A stretch of DNA of 5,731 bases from Alphaproteobacteria bacterium (GTDB taxonomy: Bacteria; Pseudomonadota; Alphaproteobacteria; ATCC43930; CGMCC-115725): positions 1 to 5,731 of the forward strand of contig JAFAHP010000125.1 of assembly GCA_019237175.1 (NCBI GenBank). Reading direction: 5' to 3'. Positions 1 to 5,730 of the stretch are shown piece by piece; position 1 is the stretch's first letter, and each line of letters starts with the position of its first letter. A program made the translations under genes and the position numbers. The notes beneath the pieces are model-generated. The model was not told the DNA's origin, did not search any database, and saw nothing but the letters and a program-made list of their open reading frames with translations.

Positions 1-525
1 CTCGTTACGATTCTTGTGGGTCATGCGCGCGGTGTTCGCCGCCAGACGCGAGCGGTCGGTAAGCAACATACGTACGCTCTCGGCAAAGCCGTCGCCCAGC
101 GTATTGCGCAGTTCCAGATAATCGGCGAACAAAATCTCGCCTGTCGGCCGCGACAGGCTGACGTGTCCGGATGCCGTCACCGTATCGGTGCGCTGGTTGT
201 AGGTGACCGTATCGGCGAGCAACACGTCGCCGCTCTGCGACAGCTCGACATTCCCCCGAGCGATCGTCAGAGCAAGGTCTTGGTTATGCTCGATCTCATC
301 CGCGCGCAGCACGATCGGGGCATTCGGGTTCTGTACGGCGCCGCGGGCGGCGCCCAGCTGAGCGGCGGCAGGAGGCGCGACGGCGCCGATCTGGATCAGC
401 ACCAGAAGCACCGTCCCCAGCCGCCGCCATGCTTCGATGCCGCACCCCCACCCTGACCCTCCCCCCCCGCGTGCGGGGGAGGGAACGGGAGGGGGCCGGC
501 GAGCAAGCCCCGGCAACCCGGTCAT
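1..525 (-). CDS. lptD: LptD, LPS-assembly outer-membrane protein, N-terminal part (runs off the left edge)
   Basis: LptD is the outer-membrane beta-barrel that, with LptE, inserts LPS into the outer leaflet. Only 175 codons are present; the barrel lies outside the window. Seen here: an unusual Pro/Gly-rich leader (residues 1-30), then a signal peptide with RR at 34-35, a hydrophobic core about 36-50 and a likely cleavage after PPAAA (about residue 55). An OstA/LptA-like beta-taco domain follows from about residue 68, with repeating strands containing IVLRADEIEH, GNVELS, ADTVTYNQ and ASGHVSLS. The ATG at 523-525 shares its A with the lptG stop (TGATG), and GGAAG lies seven bases upstream inside lptG. 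No other in-frame start lies upstream of the signal peptide's RR except a TTG at codon 4. Residues about 11-27 are encoded by a palindromic repeat, which is odd for this gene. Identity rests on the OstA-type sequence and the lptF-lptG-lptD order. Confidence 0.9.
   Translation of the reverse strand, partial: MTGLPGLARRPPPVPSPARGGGGSGWGCGIEAWRRLGTVLLVLIQIGAVAPPAAAQLGAARGAVQNPNAPIVLRADEIEHNQDLALTIARGNVELSQSGDVLLADTVTYNQRTDTVTASGHVSLSRPTGEILFADYLELRNTLGDGFAESVRMLLTDRSRLAANTARMTHKNRNE
445..495. repeat. GC-rich palindromic repeat inserted in frame in lptD
   Basis: The outer arms 445-453 and 487-495 pair over 9 positions with one mismatch. A 3x3 internal loop follows, then a perfect 9-bp inner stem (457-465 with 475-483) and a 9-nt loop. 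The element resembles the palindrome at 4615-4658: both begin CCCCCACCCT and have a CCCCCGC...GGGGAGG-type centre. The hairpin core is 51 nt, a multiple of three, and it keeps the lptD frame open. It lies between the lptD start and its signal peptide. The true ends of the inserted unit are not certain. Confidence 0.75.
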
Positions 526-1622
526 CACCCGTCTTCCAGATGCAGCAGCGTAGATGCGCCAAAGATCAGGCCGACCCCAGTTGGGGTCCAGGCGGCGAGC
601 ACGACCGGAACCTTTGCAGAAATGCCGAGGGCGAACACGATGTTCGACACGACAAACAGGACGAAGCCGGCGGTCACGCCGCCGACGATCATCAATGTGG
701 CACCGCCGCGCCGTTGCATCCGCAGACTAAAGATCGCGGCGATCAATACCATCGAGCACAAAAGGAACGGTCGCGCGAGCAGGACGTCGTAATGTAGCCG
801 ATGTCGCTGAGCGGGGAAGCCGGATCGCTCCAGCAATTCGATAAAGCCGGGCAGGTCCCAAAACGACAGCGTCTCGGGAGAGGCAAAACTCTGCTCGATA
901 TTATGCGCCGTCAGCTCGGTGGGCAGTCGCCATTGGGCAAAGGGCTCGGAGAGCTTGTCGGGACGCCAACGCACGCCGTCGATGACCAGCCAGTCGCCGG
1001 GCTCGAGCCGGGCGGTGCGGGCATCGATGCGCGAGGTGAACCCGGTGCGGTTATCGAAAAAGAAGATAGAGACCTTGTCGAGCACCAGATCGAACGAGGC
1101 GAATTTCCCGCCGTGGATGATGACCTGGTCGCCCGATCCGTCGCTCTGTCGCAGCCAAAAACCGCTGTTCGACAATAGCATCGCGTCCGAACTTCCGCCG
1201 AGAATGCGCGCATCGAGTTTTTCATAGGCGGCCGATGTGAGTGCGGCTATCGGATTGAAGATCGTAACCGCAACCACGCCGATCAGCAGCGCCACAAGGA
1301 CCGCGGGCATCAAAAATTGCCAGACCGAGACACCGGCCGCGCGGACGATGACGAGTTCGTTGTTCCGCGTCAGCCGCCAAAAGGCGAACATCGCGCCAAA
1401 CAGGACGGCAAACGGCAGCACCTCTTGCGCGGTTTGCGGCGATTGCAGCGCCGCCATCTTAAACAGTAATCCAAGTGTCGCCTGGATCTTCGCTCCGCTG
1501 CGCCGGATCAGCTCGATGTAGTCCGCGAGAAACGTAATAACGGCCATGGCGCCGAACACGCCGCAGAACCACAAGAAAAAATGGCGCGCGATATAAGCGG
1601 ACAGGGTTCTTCCGAGGAGCAC
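525..1622 (-). CDS. lptG: LptG, permease subunit of the LPS exporter LptB2FG
   Basis: LptG is an inner-membrane permease subunit that, with LptF and the ATPase LptB, extracts LPS from the membrane and passes it to the periplasmic bridge. The 365-residue product has the family layout: membrane segments near 12-35, 55-82 and 101-125, a periplasmic beta-jellyroll region about 130-265, and three more segments near 282-300, 308-332 and 338-360. The NNELVIVRAAG stretch (87-97) is the cytoplasmic coupling-helix region that contacts LptB. The GTG at 1620-1622 is preferred because AGAAGG lies 8 bases upstream and the product then starts MLLGRTLSAYIARHFF, as usual for LptG. A further in-frame GTG at 1688 would add 22 residues and overlap lptF by 37 bases. 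There are 29 bases between the lptF stop and this start, and a one-base overlap with lptD. It is paralogous to LptF; the assignment as LptG follows operon position and sequence character. Confidence 0.93.
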   Translation of the reverse strand: MLLGRTLSAYIARHFFLWFCGVFGAMAVITFLADYIELIRRSGAKIQATLGLLFKMAALQSPQTAQEVLPFAVLFGAMFAFWRLTRNNELVIVRAAGVSVWQFLMPAVLVALLIGVVAVTIFNPIAALTSAAYEKLDARILGGSSDAMLLSNSGFWLRQSDGSGDQVIIHGGKFASFDLVLDKVSIFFFDNRTGFTSRIDARTARLEPGDWLVIDGVRWRPDKLSEPFAQWRLPTELTAHNIEQSFASPETLSFWDLPGFIELLERSGFPAQRHRLHYDVLLARPFLLCSMVLIAAIFSLRMQRRGGATLMIVGGVTAGFVLFVVSNIVFALGISAKVPVVLAAWTPTGVGLIFGASTLLHLEDG

Positions 1623-1630
1623 GCTCGATG

Positions 1631-1636
1631 CCTTCT
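1631..1636 (-). promoter_or_regulatory. Shine-Dalgarno that decides the lptG start
   Basis: On the minus strand this reads AGAAGG, 8 bases before the GTG at 1622. The alternative GTG at 1688 has no comparable purine run upstream. The site lies in the short gap between the lptF stop and lptG, so lptG can be reinitiated by ribosomes finishing lptF. Confidence 0.6.
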
Positions 1637-1651
1637 GAGCGGAACCGACGG

Positions 1652-2776
1652 TCAGCCAGGGCGTGCGGTGGCCGGATAAGCCGGCCACCGCCGGCCAAAG
1701 CGGATCCCGCGGTACCGCAGGATCATCAAACCCACGGCAAACGGAAACAGGTCGACGACATACATCAGCGGTATCGCTTGGCCGAAGCGCGCTGCAAAGT
1801 CGTTGACGCCAAGGCTTGCGGTTTGAAACAAAAAAGCGGCAGCAACCGCAAGCATGACGCGTTTGGACTGCCCGCGCCGGCTGAACTCACCGGGCAGCAG
1901 GCAAGCGAGGGGAACGAGCGCAAAGCTAAAAACCGACAGCGGGATCAACAGCCGCTGGTGCGCCTCCATAATAAAGCTCCGCCGGATCACCGGGTCGTGC
2001 GTGGATGGAAACATCAGCTCTCCGAGAAAGCGTTCTTCGGCCCCGCGAAAGCGTACGACCGGAGCATCCTGCAGGCTACCAAGGTCAAGCGTGTAGCGGT
2101 CGAAGGTCAGCACTGAAAGCCTGCGGTTTTGCGGGTCGAACTGCTGACGGTTGCCTTTTAGCATGATGATTCGGGCGCCGGCCGATGTGTCGACAAAGGC
2201 GGCGCGCTGAGCCAGTATCGTGACCGGTTTCTGCGGGTCGCGACTGTCGTTGATCAAGAGCCCGACGACGTCGCCGTTAGGTTCGCGGGAACGGACGTAC
2301 AATGTCAGCTTATCCGAGATTGTCGTAAACGTTCCTTCCTGGATCAGACTTGAGACGAACCGGTGGCGGATCTCAAATTGCAGATCCTTAAAAGCTCGGC
2401 TCGACACGGGCAGAGCGTAGAGCGAGAAGCTCATCAAAATTGAAAACGCGATTGCGGCCAAAATCAAAACCGGACGGGTGAGCGACAGCGGGCCGAGCCC
2501 CGCAGCCCGCATCACCACGAGTTCGCTCTCCGTCGCAAGCCGGTTAAAGGTAAGCAGCACCGCTATAAACACGCCAATCGGCAACACGATGTCGAGAAAT
2601 CGCGGCAGGATCAGCATGGCAAGATAGAGAAAAATGTCTAGGGACAGCCCGCGATTGACAATCAGATCAATAAGCGGGAGCGATTGGGCGAGCCACACCG
2701 CGGCGCTCAACGCGGCGGTGACGAAAATCATGACGCCAAAACACTGCCGTAAGATGTAGCGGGTCAGGGCGGTCAT
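1652..2776 (-). CDS. lptF: LptF, permease subunit of the LPS exporter LptB2FG
   Basis: LptF is the partner of LptG in the inner-membrane LPS exporter. Of the two, it is the subunit whose periplasmic jellyroll hands LPS to LptC/LptA. The 374 residues are normal for the family. Membrane segments lie near 10-35, 48-77 and 101-124, followed by a beta-rich periplasmic region about 128-265, then segments near 274-294, 306-328 and 334-354 and a short basic cytoplasmic tail. RLATESELVVMRAAG (79-93) is the coupling-helix region facing LptB, matching the equivalent stretch in LptG. The start is the ATG at 2774-2776. The Shine-Dalgarno is weak, but no better in-frame start is seen. It is the first gene of the lptF-lptG-lptD run and is divergent from the glycosyltransferase. 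lptB is not in the window, as is usual, since it normally sits with lptA/lptC elsewhere. Confidence 0.93.
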   Translation of the reverse strand: MTALTRYILRQCFGVMIFVTAALSAAVWLAQSLPLIDLIVNRGLSLDIFLYLAMLILPRFLDIVLPIGVFIAVLLTFNRLATESELVVMRAAGLGPLSLTRPVLILAAIAFSILMSFSLYALPVSSRAFKDLQFEIRHRFVSSLIQEGTFTTISDKLTLYVRSREPNGDVVGLLINDSRDPQKPVTILAQRAAFVDTSAGARIIMLKGNRQQFDPQNRRLSVLTFDRYTLDLGSLQDAPVVRFRGAEERFLGELMFPSTHDPVIRRSFIMEAHQRLLIPLSVFSFALVPLACLLPGEFSRRGQSKRVMLAVAAAFLFQTASLGVNDFAARFGQAIPLMYVVDLFPFAVGLMILRYRGIRFGRRWPAYPATARPG

Positions 2777-3011
2777 CGCTGGCGATCATAGGCAGGCCAT
2801 TTGCGGGCGGCCAGAGGCATCTCCATAACCGGCGCGGTCGACGCCCGTCGCAACACTCCGGCAACCGGTAATGGCGGAATGCTGTTCATTTGCACTGCAG
2901 CCGACGCTACTGTCGCGAATCGGCAGCACGGCGACGGAACAGACTTAACCATTATGTCTTTGCTGCGCGACATCTTCGCGCCCACCTGCTCTGACCGAAT
3001 ACTTGTCGCCT

Positions 3012-3034
3012 TCCCGGCGAAGGCCGGGATCCAT
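3012..3034 (-). repeat. REP-like hairpin unit A
   Basis: A 7-bp perfect stem (TCCCGGC with GCCGGGA) closes a 4-base loop, followed by one base and CCAT. On the minus strand this is ATGG-N-hairpin. It shares the CCGGCGAAGGCCGG core with units B and C. Together with unit B (3108-3130), in opposite orientation, it forms a pair whose ATGG feet face each other. Units of this kind give the familiar spurious PAFAG translations in alphaproteobacterial genomes. Confidence 0.75.
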
Positions 3035-3082
3035 TCACCCACAAGTGCCCGCGCATCAAGCAACGGCAAGGCCTTACCAACC

Positions 3083-3087
3083 AAGGA
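3083..3087 (+). promoter_or_regulatory. Shine-Dalgarno for the GTG start of the glycosyltransferase
   Basis: AAGGA lies 7 bases before the GTG at 3095. The other candidate starts (TTG 2801, ATG 2954, ATG 3161) have no comparable site, and this decided the start chosen. Confidence 0.5.
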
Positions 3088-3094
3088 ACCGTTC

Positions 3095-4588
3095 GTGCGA
3101 CCGAAAGATGGGCCCCGGCCTTCGCCGGGGAAACAAATAGATGTTTGGCCGGCCGCAGCGATGGCGGCTGCCCTGGGATTACTTACGCTGTTGCGGCTGG
3201 CGCTCGCCGCCTCGCTGCCTCTGGCGCCCGATGAAGCCTATTACTGGGTTTGGTCGCGCGCACTAGCGCCCGCCTATTTCGATCACCCTCCGATGATCGC
3301 GCTGTGGATCCGCGCCGGAACTTGGATTGCCGGCGACAGCGCACTCGGCGTTCGGCTGCTCGGGCCGATTTCGGCGGCACTCGGTTCGGTGTTGCTGTGG
3401 GACGCGGCGGAGCGGCTGCTGCCGGGCCGGCGAGCCGGTTTGCTGGCGGCGGCACTGATGAACGCCACGCTCTTGACGGGCGTCGGCGCGGTTATCGCCA
3501 CTCCTGATGCCCCGTTGCTGCTGTTCTGGACTCTCGGCCTGTGGGGGATGGCGCGAATCATCACCCGAGGCTCGGGAGCCTGGTGGCCGGCGGTCGGCCT
3601 GTTTGTCGGCTTGGCCTTTGCGAGCAAGTATACCGCGGCATTATTCGTGCTCGGCATCGGGATCTGGCTCGTGGCGGCGGGACGAAAATGGTTACGCCGG
3701 CCCGAGCCTTACCTTGGCGCCGCGCTGGCGCTGGCGACGGCCACCCCCGTATTCTGGTGGAATGCCGCGCATCAATGGGTGAGTTTCGTGCGGCAAGGCG
3801 GACGCACAGAGGCGTGGTCGCCCGACCGGGCGCCGCAATATCTGCTTGAGCTTTTCGCCGGCCAACTCGGTCTCGCTACCCCGCTGATTTTCCTGTTGCT
3901 GGTCGCCGGTATGACCGTCGCTGCGCGCTCGGCCTGGCGCCGGCGCGACCCCGTCTGGTGCCTGCTGGTGGTGTTGAGCGTAGTGCCGGCGCTGATTTTT
4001 GTGCAGCACGCCCTGGGGGATCGAGTGCAGGCGAATTGGCCCGCGATCGCCTATCCCGCAGCCGCCATCGCCGCTTCGGGACTGAGCGGAGGATTTTGGC
4101 GGCGTTTGCAGGTTCCGGCAATTGTGCTCGGGCTGGCGATGACGGCGGCAGTCTATGTACAAGCGGAATTCGCTCCGCTGCGACTGCCGCCCGAGCACGA
4201 TCCGATCGCGCTCCAGATTAGGGGATGGCGTAATCTTGCCGCTGCCGTCGAGGTGGCGCGCAGCCGCGTCGGCGCCGGTTTTGTTGCCGCGGACAATTAT
4301 GGTGTCGCCGCCGAATTGGCGCGGACGCTGCCCCGGGATGTTCCGGTGGTCGCGGTCGGACCGCGCTGGTCGACGTTCGAATTGCCGACGGCTCCAGGTA
4401 ACGCCGAGGTCGGGCTCCTGGTCGAACCCGAGGATCATGCCGCACCGATCTGGCAAGCGGGGCAAGAGATCGGCAGAGCGGCCCGGACAGAAAATGGGAA
4501 GGTCATCCGGGTGTACCGGCTCTACCGGGCCACGCCCGACCATTCGACAAGTGCGGTGCTGCTGCCGCATCCCGAAGGTGATGAGTGA
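3095..4588 (+). CDS. GT39/PMT_2-family polytopic membrane glycosyltransferase
   Basis: This is a GT-C type integral-membrane glycosyltransferase related to ArnT and protein mannosyltransferases. Such enzymes transfer a sugar from a polyprenyl-phosphate donor on the periplasmic face of the inner membrane. Family marks seen in the 497-residue product: PDEAYYW (45-51) after the first membrane segment, carrying the Asp-Glu expected to be catalytic; YFDHPPM (61-67); TPDAPL (136-141); and SKYTA (177-181). About ten hydrophobic segments lie between residues 19 and 355, then a soluble C-terminal domain of about 140 residues. GTG 3095 is chosen for its AAGGA site. ATG 3161 would begin just inside the first membrane segment (MAAALGLL) and is a real alternative. 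Codons 5-12 come from REP-like unit B. The acceptor is unknown. Divergence from the LPS-export operon makes lipid A or LPS modification plausible, but this is inference only. Confidence 0.87.
   Translation: MRPKDGPRPSPGKQIDVWPAAAMAAALGLLTLLRLALAASLPLAPDEAYYWVWSRALAPAYFDHPPMIALWIRAGTWIAGDSALGVRLLGPISAALGSVLLWDAAERLLPGRRAGLLAAALMNATLLTGVGAVIATPDAPLLLFWTLGLWGMARIITRGSGAWWPAVGLFVGLAFASKYTAALFVLGIGIWLVAAGRKWLRRPEPYLGAALALATATPVFWWNAAHQWVSFVRQGGRTEAWSPDRAPQYLLELFAGQLGLATPLIFLLLVAGMTVAARSAWRRRDPVWCLLVVLSVVPALIFVQHALGDRVQANWPAIAYPAAAIAASGLSGGFWRRLQVPAIVLGLAMTAAVYVQAEFAPLRLPPEHDPIALQIRGWRNLAAAVEVARSRVGAGFVAADNYGVAAELARTLPRDVPVVAVGPRWSTFELPTAPGNAEVGLLVEPEDHAAPIWQAGQEIGRAARTENGKVIRVYRLYRATPDHSTSAVLLPHPEGDE
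3108..3130 (+). repeat. REP-like hairpin unit B, overlapping the glycosyltransferase 5' end
   Basis: ATGG, one base, then CCCCGGC and GCCGGGG arms around a CTTC loop. It is the opposite-orientation partner of unit A, with 73 bases between their ATGG feet. It falls within the first codons of the glycosyltransferase if the GTG at 3095 is used, or in its leader if ATG 3161 is used. Confidence 0.75.
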
Positions 4589-4614
4589 CCGCCGGTCGTG
4601 AAGTTCGTTGAACC

Positions 4615-4658
4615 CCCCACCCTCTCCTCCCCCGCAAGCCGGGGAGGAGAGGGTGGGG
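4615..4658. repeat. Perfect 18-bp palindrome downstream of the glycosyltransferase
   Basis: Arms 4615-4632 and 4641-4658 are exactly complementary over 18 bases, with an 8-base loop. The unit starts 27 bases after the glycosyltransferase stop. Neither side has a T-run, so it is not a standard intrinsic terminator, although such a strong hairpin could protect the 3' end of the mRNA. It is related to the palindrome at 445-495 within lptD. Confidence 0.85.
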
Positions 4659-4824
4659 CTACGGCCTCGATCCTGACCGACGACGCCTTTGTTTACGCTC
4701 GATCAAAGGCCAGCAAATTAACCTGACTTCGCCGATTGCACGTGTGAGCCGTCGCTCGCAGGGGGTAGCCGGTCTCAATCCAACGTCTAGCCGCGCCGGT
4801 GCAGCAGCAATTCTATTCAGTTTA

Positions 4825-4847
4825 CACCGGCGAAGGCCGGTGCCCAT
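4825..4847 (-). repeat. REP-like hairpin unit C
   Basis: CACCGGC and GCCGGTG arms enclose a GAAG loop, then one base and CCAT. The second base pair of the stem is A-T here instead of C-G, changed on both sides, so pairing is kept. Confidence 0.75.
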
Positions 4848-4854
4848 GGTCGAT

Positions 4855-4877
4855 ATGGTTCCCAGCCTGCGCCGGGA
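4855..4877 (+). repeat. REP-like hairpin unit D
   Basis: ATGG, one base, then TCCCAGC and GCCGGGA arms around a CTGC loop, with one A-C mismatch. It faces unit C with only 7 bases between their ATGG feet, repeating the arrangement of units A and B. Confidence 0.65.
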
Positions 4878-5191
4878 TGGCCGGATGGGCAAAAAGTGAC
4901 CGCGTAGGGCTTCGACCCTGCGGGCACAAGCGGTCTCCCACTGCTCAGATCCGAGAAGTTGCGAAGCAATGGGCAATCGGCGAAGTCGAGTTGAGGCAAC
5001 ACCTGTATTCCTGGAGAAGAGACGAGCCTACCGGATCCGCCTAGAAGGCTGCGAGATCGCCTCGCGCGTGCTGCGGAGCAGCCGATCTTTGGCCGATGAT
5101 GATTTTGCGCGCCGGATCACGAGCAATCAACAGCTAAGCGCTCGACACCTGCGGTCGTGAGGGCGAAAAATGGCAAATGGCGCGGAAGTCA

Positions 5192-5197
5192 GGGAGG
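5192..5197 (+). promoter_or_regulatory. Shine-Dalgarno that decides the start of the GFA-family gene
   Basis: GGGAGG lies 6 bases before the ATG at 5204, within a purine-rich run. The upstream in-frame ATG at 5177 lacks such a site and would add nine residues not expected in this family. Confidence 0.7.
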
Positions 5198-5203
5198 AAG
5201 GAG

Positions 5204-5608
5204 ATGGAGCGGATCGCCGAGTGCCACTGCGGTCAGTTGCGGGCAATCACCTCCGGAGAACCCGAGAGCGTGTATGTCTGTCATTGCAAGGCCTGCCAGC
5301 GCCGCACCGGCGCGATTATTCATAACGGCAGCCGCTGGCAGAAAAGCCAGGTGCGGATCGAAGGCGAGCACAAGATCTACGGTCGGATAGCCGACAGCGG
5401 CTTTGAGATCCGCTTTCATTTCTGCCCAAATTGCGGCACCAGCGTCTTGTGGGAAGGCGATCGCGGCCCCACGACCTGCGGCATCGCGGTCGGCTGCTTT
5501 GCGGACCCGAATTTCCCGGCACCGACCTCGTCCGGCTGGGAGGAGTCGATGCACCCATGGCTGGGACTCCCGCCGGGTACCGCGCACTTCCCGCAAGCGC
5601 GCTCTTAA
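5204..5608 (+). CDS. GFA-family (glutathione-dependent formaldehyde-activating enzyme-like) zinc protein
   Basis: This is a single-domain GFA-family protein of 134 residues. The founding enzyme condenses formaldehyde with glutathione to S-hydroxymethylglutathione, but most short members have no proven reaction, so no symbol is given. All seven expected cysteine ligands are present: C7 and C9 (CHC), C26, C28 and C31 (CHCKAC), and C74 and C77 (CPNC), which in the family bind a structural and a catalytic zinc. The QRRTGA stretch after the second cluster and the GTSVLW stretch after CPNC are also typical. There is no signal peptide, so it should be cytosolic. Formaldehyde oxidation genes (adhC/frmA-like) are not seen nearby, so the context does not support a true Gfa role. 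It stands alone, 615 bases after the glycosyltransferase, and shows no truncation. Confidence 0.9.
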   Translation: MERIAECHCGQLRAITSGEPESVYVCHCKACQRRTGAIIHNGSRWQKSQVRIEGEHKIYGRIADSGFEIRFHFCPNCGTSVLWEGDRGPTTCGIAVGCFADPNFPAPTSSGWEESMHPWLGLPPGTAHFPQARS

Positions 5609-5730
5609 AGGCGCGGCCGAAGAGAGCGAGCGGACACGCCGTTAACACCGCAACTCGATGTGAAGCTGATTTGCAGCTTCGCTCCATCGCTCGGCGTCAG
5701 GAAGTAGCGGCTGTCAATCCTCGCCACCTT
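5605..5730 (-). CDS. Possible C-terminal end of a minus-strand gene (cut by the right edge)
   Basis: The minus strand is open from the window edge for 41 codons and ends at a TAA (5605-5607) that overlaps the stop of the GFA-family gene in the CTTAAAG sequence. The translation begins KVARIDSRYFLTPSDGAKL, and about the first 20 codons favour G or C in third position, as the coding regions here do. I do not recognise it. The second half looks less gene-like, so this could be a chance frame or a decayed end. Confidence 0.25.
   Translation of the reverse strand, partial: KVARIDSRYFLTPSDGAKLQISFTSSCGVNGVSARSLRPRL

Larger units (their letters stand above)
2777..3094. other. Divergent intergenic region between lptF and the glycosyltransferase
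   Basis: This 318-base gap must hold the promoters of both divergent genes. I see no convincing sigma-70 site. The best lptF candidate, TTGCGA (2848-2853, minus) with TTATGG (2823-2828), has a 19-base spacer and is weak. The region is open in the glycosyltransferase frame back to a TTG at 2801, but the translation there is not conserved-looking and passes through a REP-like repeat (3012-3034). It is therefore treated as non-coding. Confidence 0.5.
4718..4994. repeat. 277-bp segment bounded by 22-nt imperfect inverted repeats (MITE-like)
   Basis: Arms 4718-4739 and 4973-4994 are inverted copies. Fifteen bases (4725-4739 with 4973-4987) are perfect, and a further seven outward bases contain three differences, all transitions. 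The segment encloses the REP-like pair C/D. No target-site duplication is visible at the outer ends and there is no transposase, so it may be a non-autonomous element or an old inverted duplication. Confidence 0.5.
4589..5203. other. Gene-free stretch made largely of repeats
   Basis: About 615 bases separate the glycosyltransferase from the GFA-family gene. It holds the palindrome at 4615-4658, the REP-like pair C/D (4825-4877) and an inverted repeat with arms at 4718-4739 and 4973-4994. Short open frames exist (for example plus-strand 4799-5044 and 4969-5160), but they cross the repeats, lack Shine-Dalgarno sites and match no family I know. From about 5000 to 5190 I see nothing definite; the promoter of the next gene should lie there. 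Confidence 0.6.

Noticed and set aside
16..456. 146-codon plus-strand open frame
   Set aside because: Antisense to lptD, whose minus-strand translation shows clear OstA-type strands. The plus-strand protein is Arg/Gln-rich and has no recognisable domain.
296..562. 88-codon minus-strand open frame
   Set aside because: It is out of frame with both lptG and lptD and reads Arg/Pro-rich low-complexity sequence through the palindromic repeat.
1628..2116. 162-codon plus-strand open frame
   Set aside because: Antisense to the lptF 3' half. LptF has the full family layout and a normal length, so this is a shadow.
2823..2853. Sigma-70 promoter for lptF
   Set aside because: TTGCGA and TTATGG are poor matches and lie 19 bases apart; not reported as a site.
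2773..3084. 103-codon minus-strand frame with a WIPAFAG motif
   Set aside because: That motif is the classic translation of the REP-like repeat and not a protein family.
3692..4570. 292-codon minus-strand open frame
   Set aside because: Antisense to the glycosyltransferase. Long antisense frames are common at this GC content, and the product has no domain or membrane pattern.
4615..4658. Rho-independent terminator
   Set aside because: The hairpin is strong, but neither flank has a T-run, so it is listed as a repeat.
3012..4877. CRISPR array
   Set aside because: The repeated units are self-complementary hairpins in alternating orientation with irregular spacing and no cas genes nearby.
4799..5044. 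81-codon plus-strand frame with a WFPACAGM motif
   Set aside because: It reads through REP-like units C and D and has no Shine-Dalgarno; its tail matches nothing I know.
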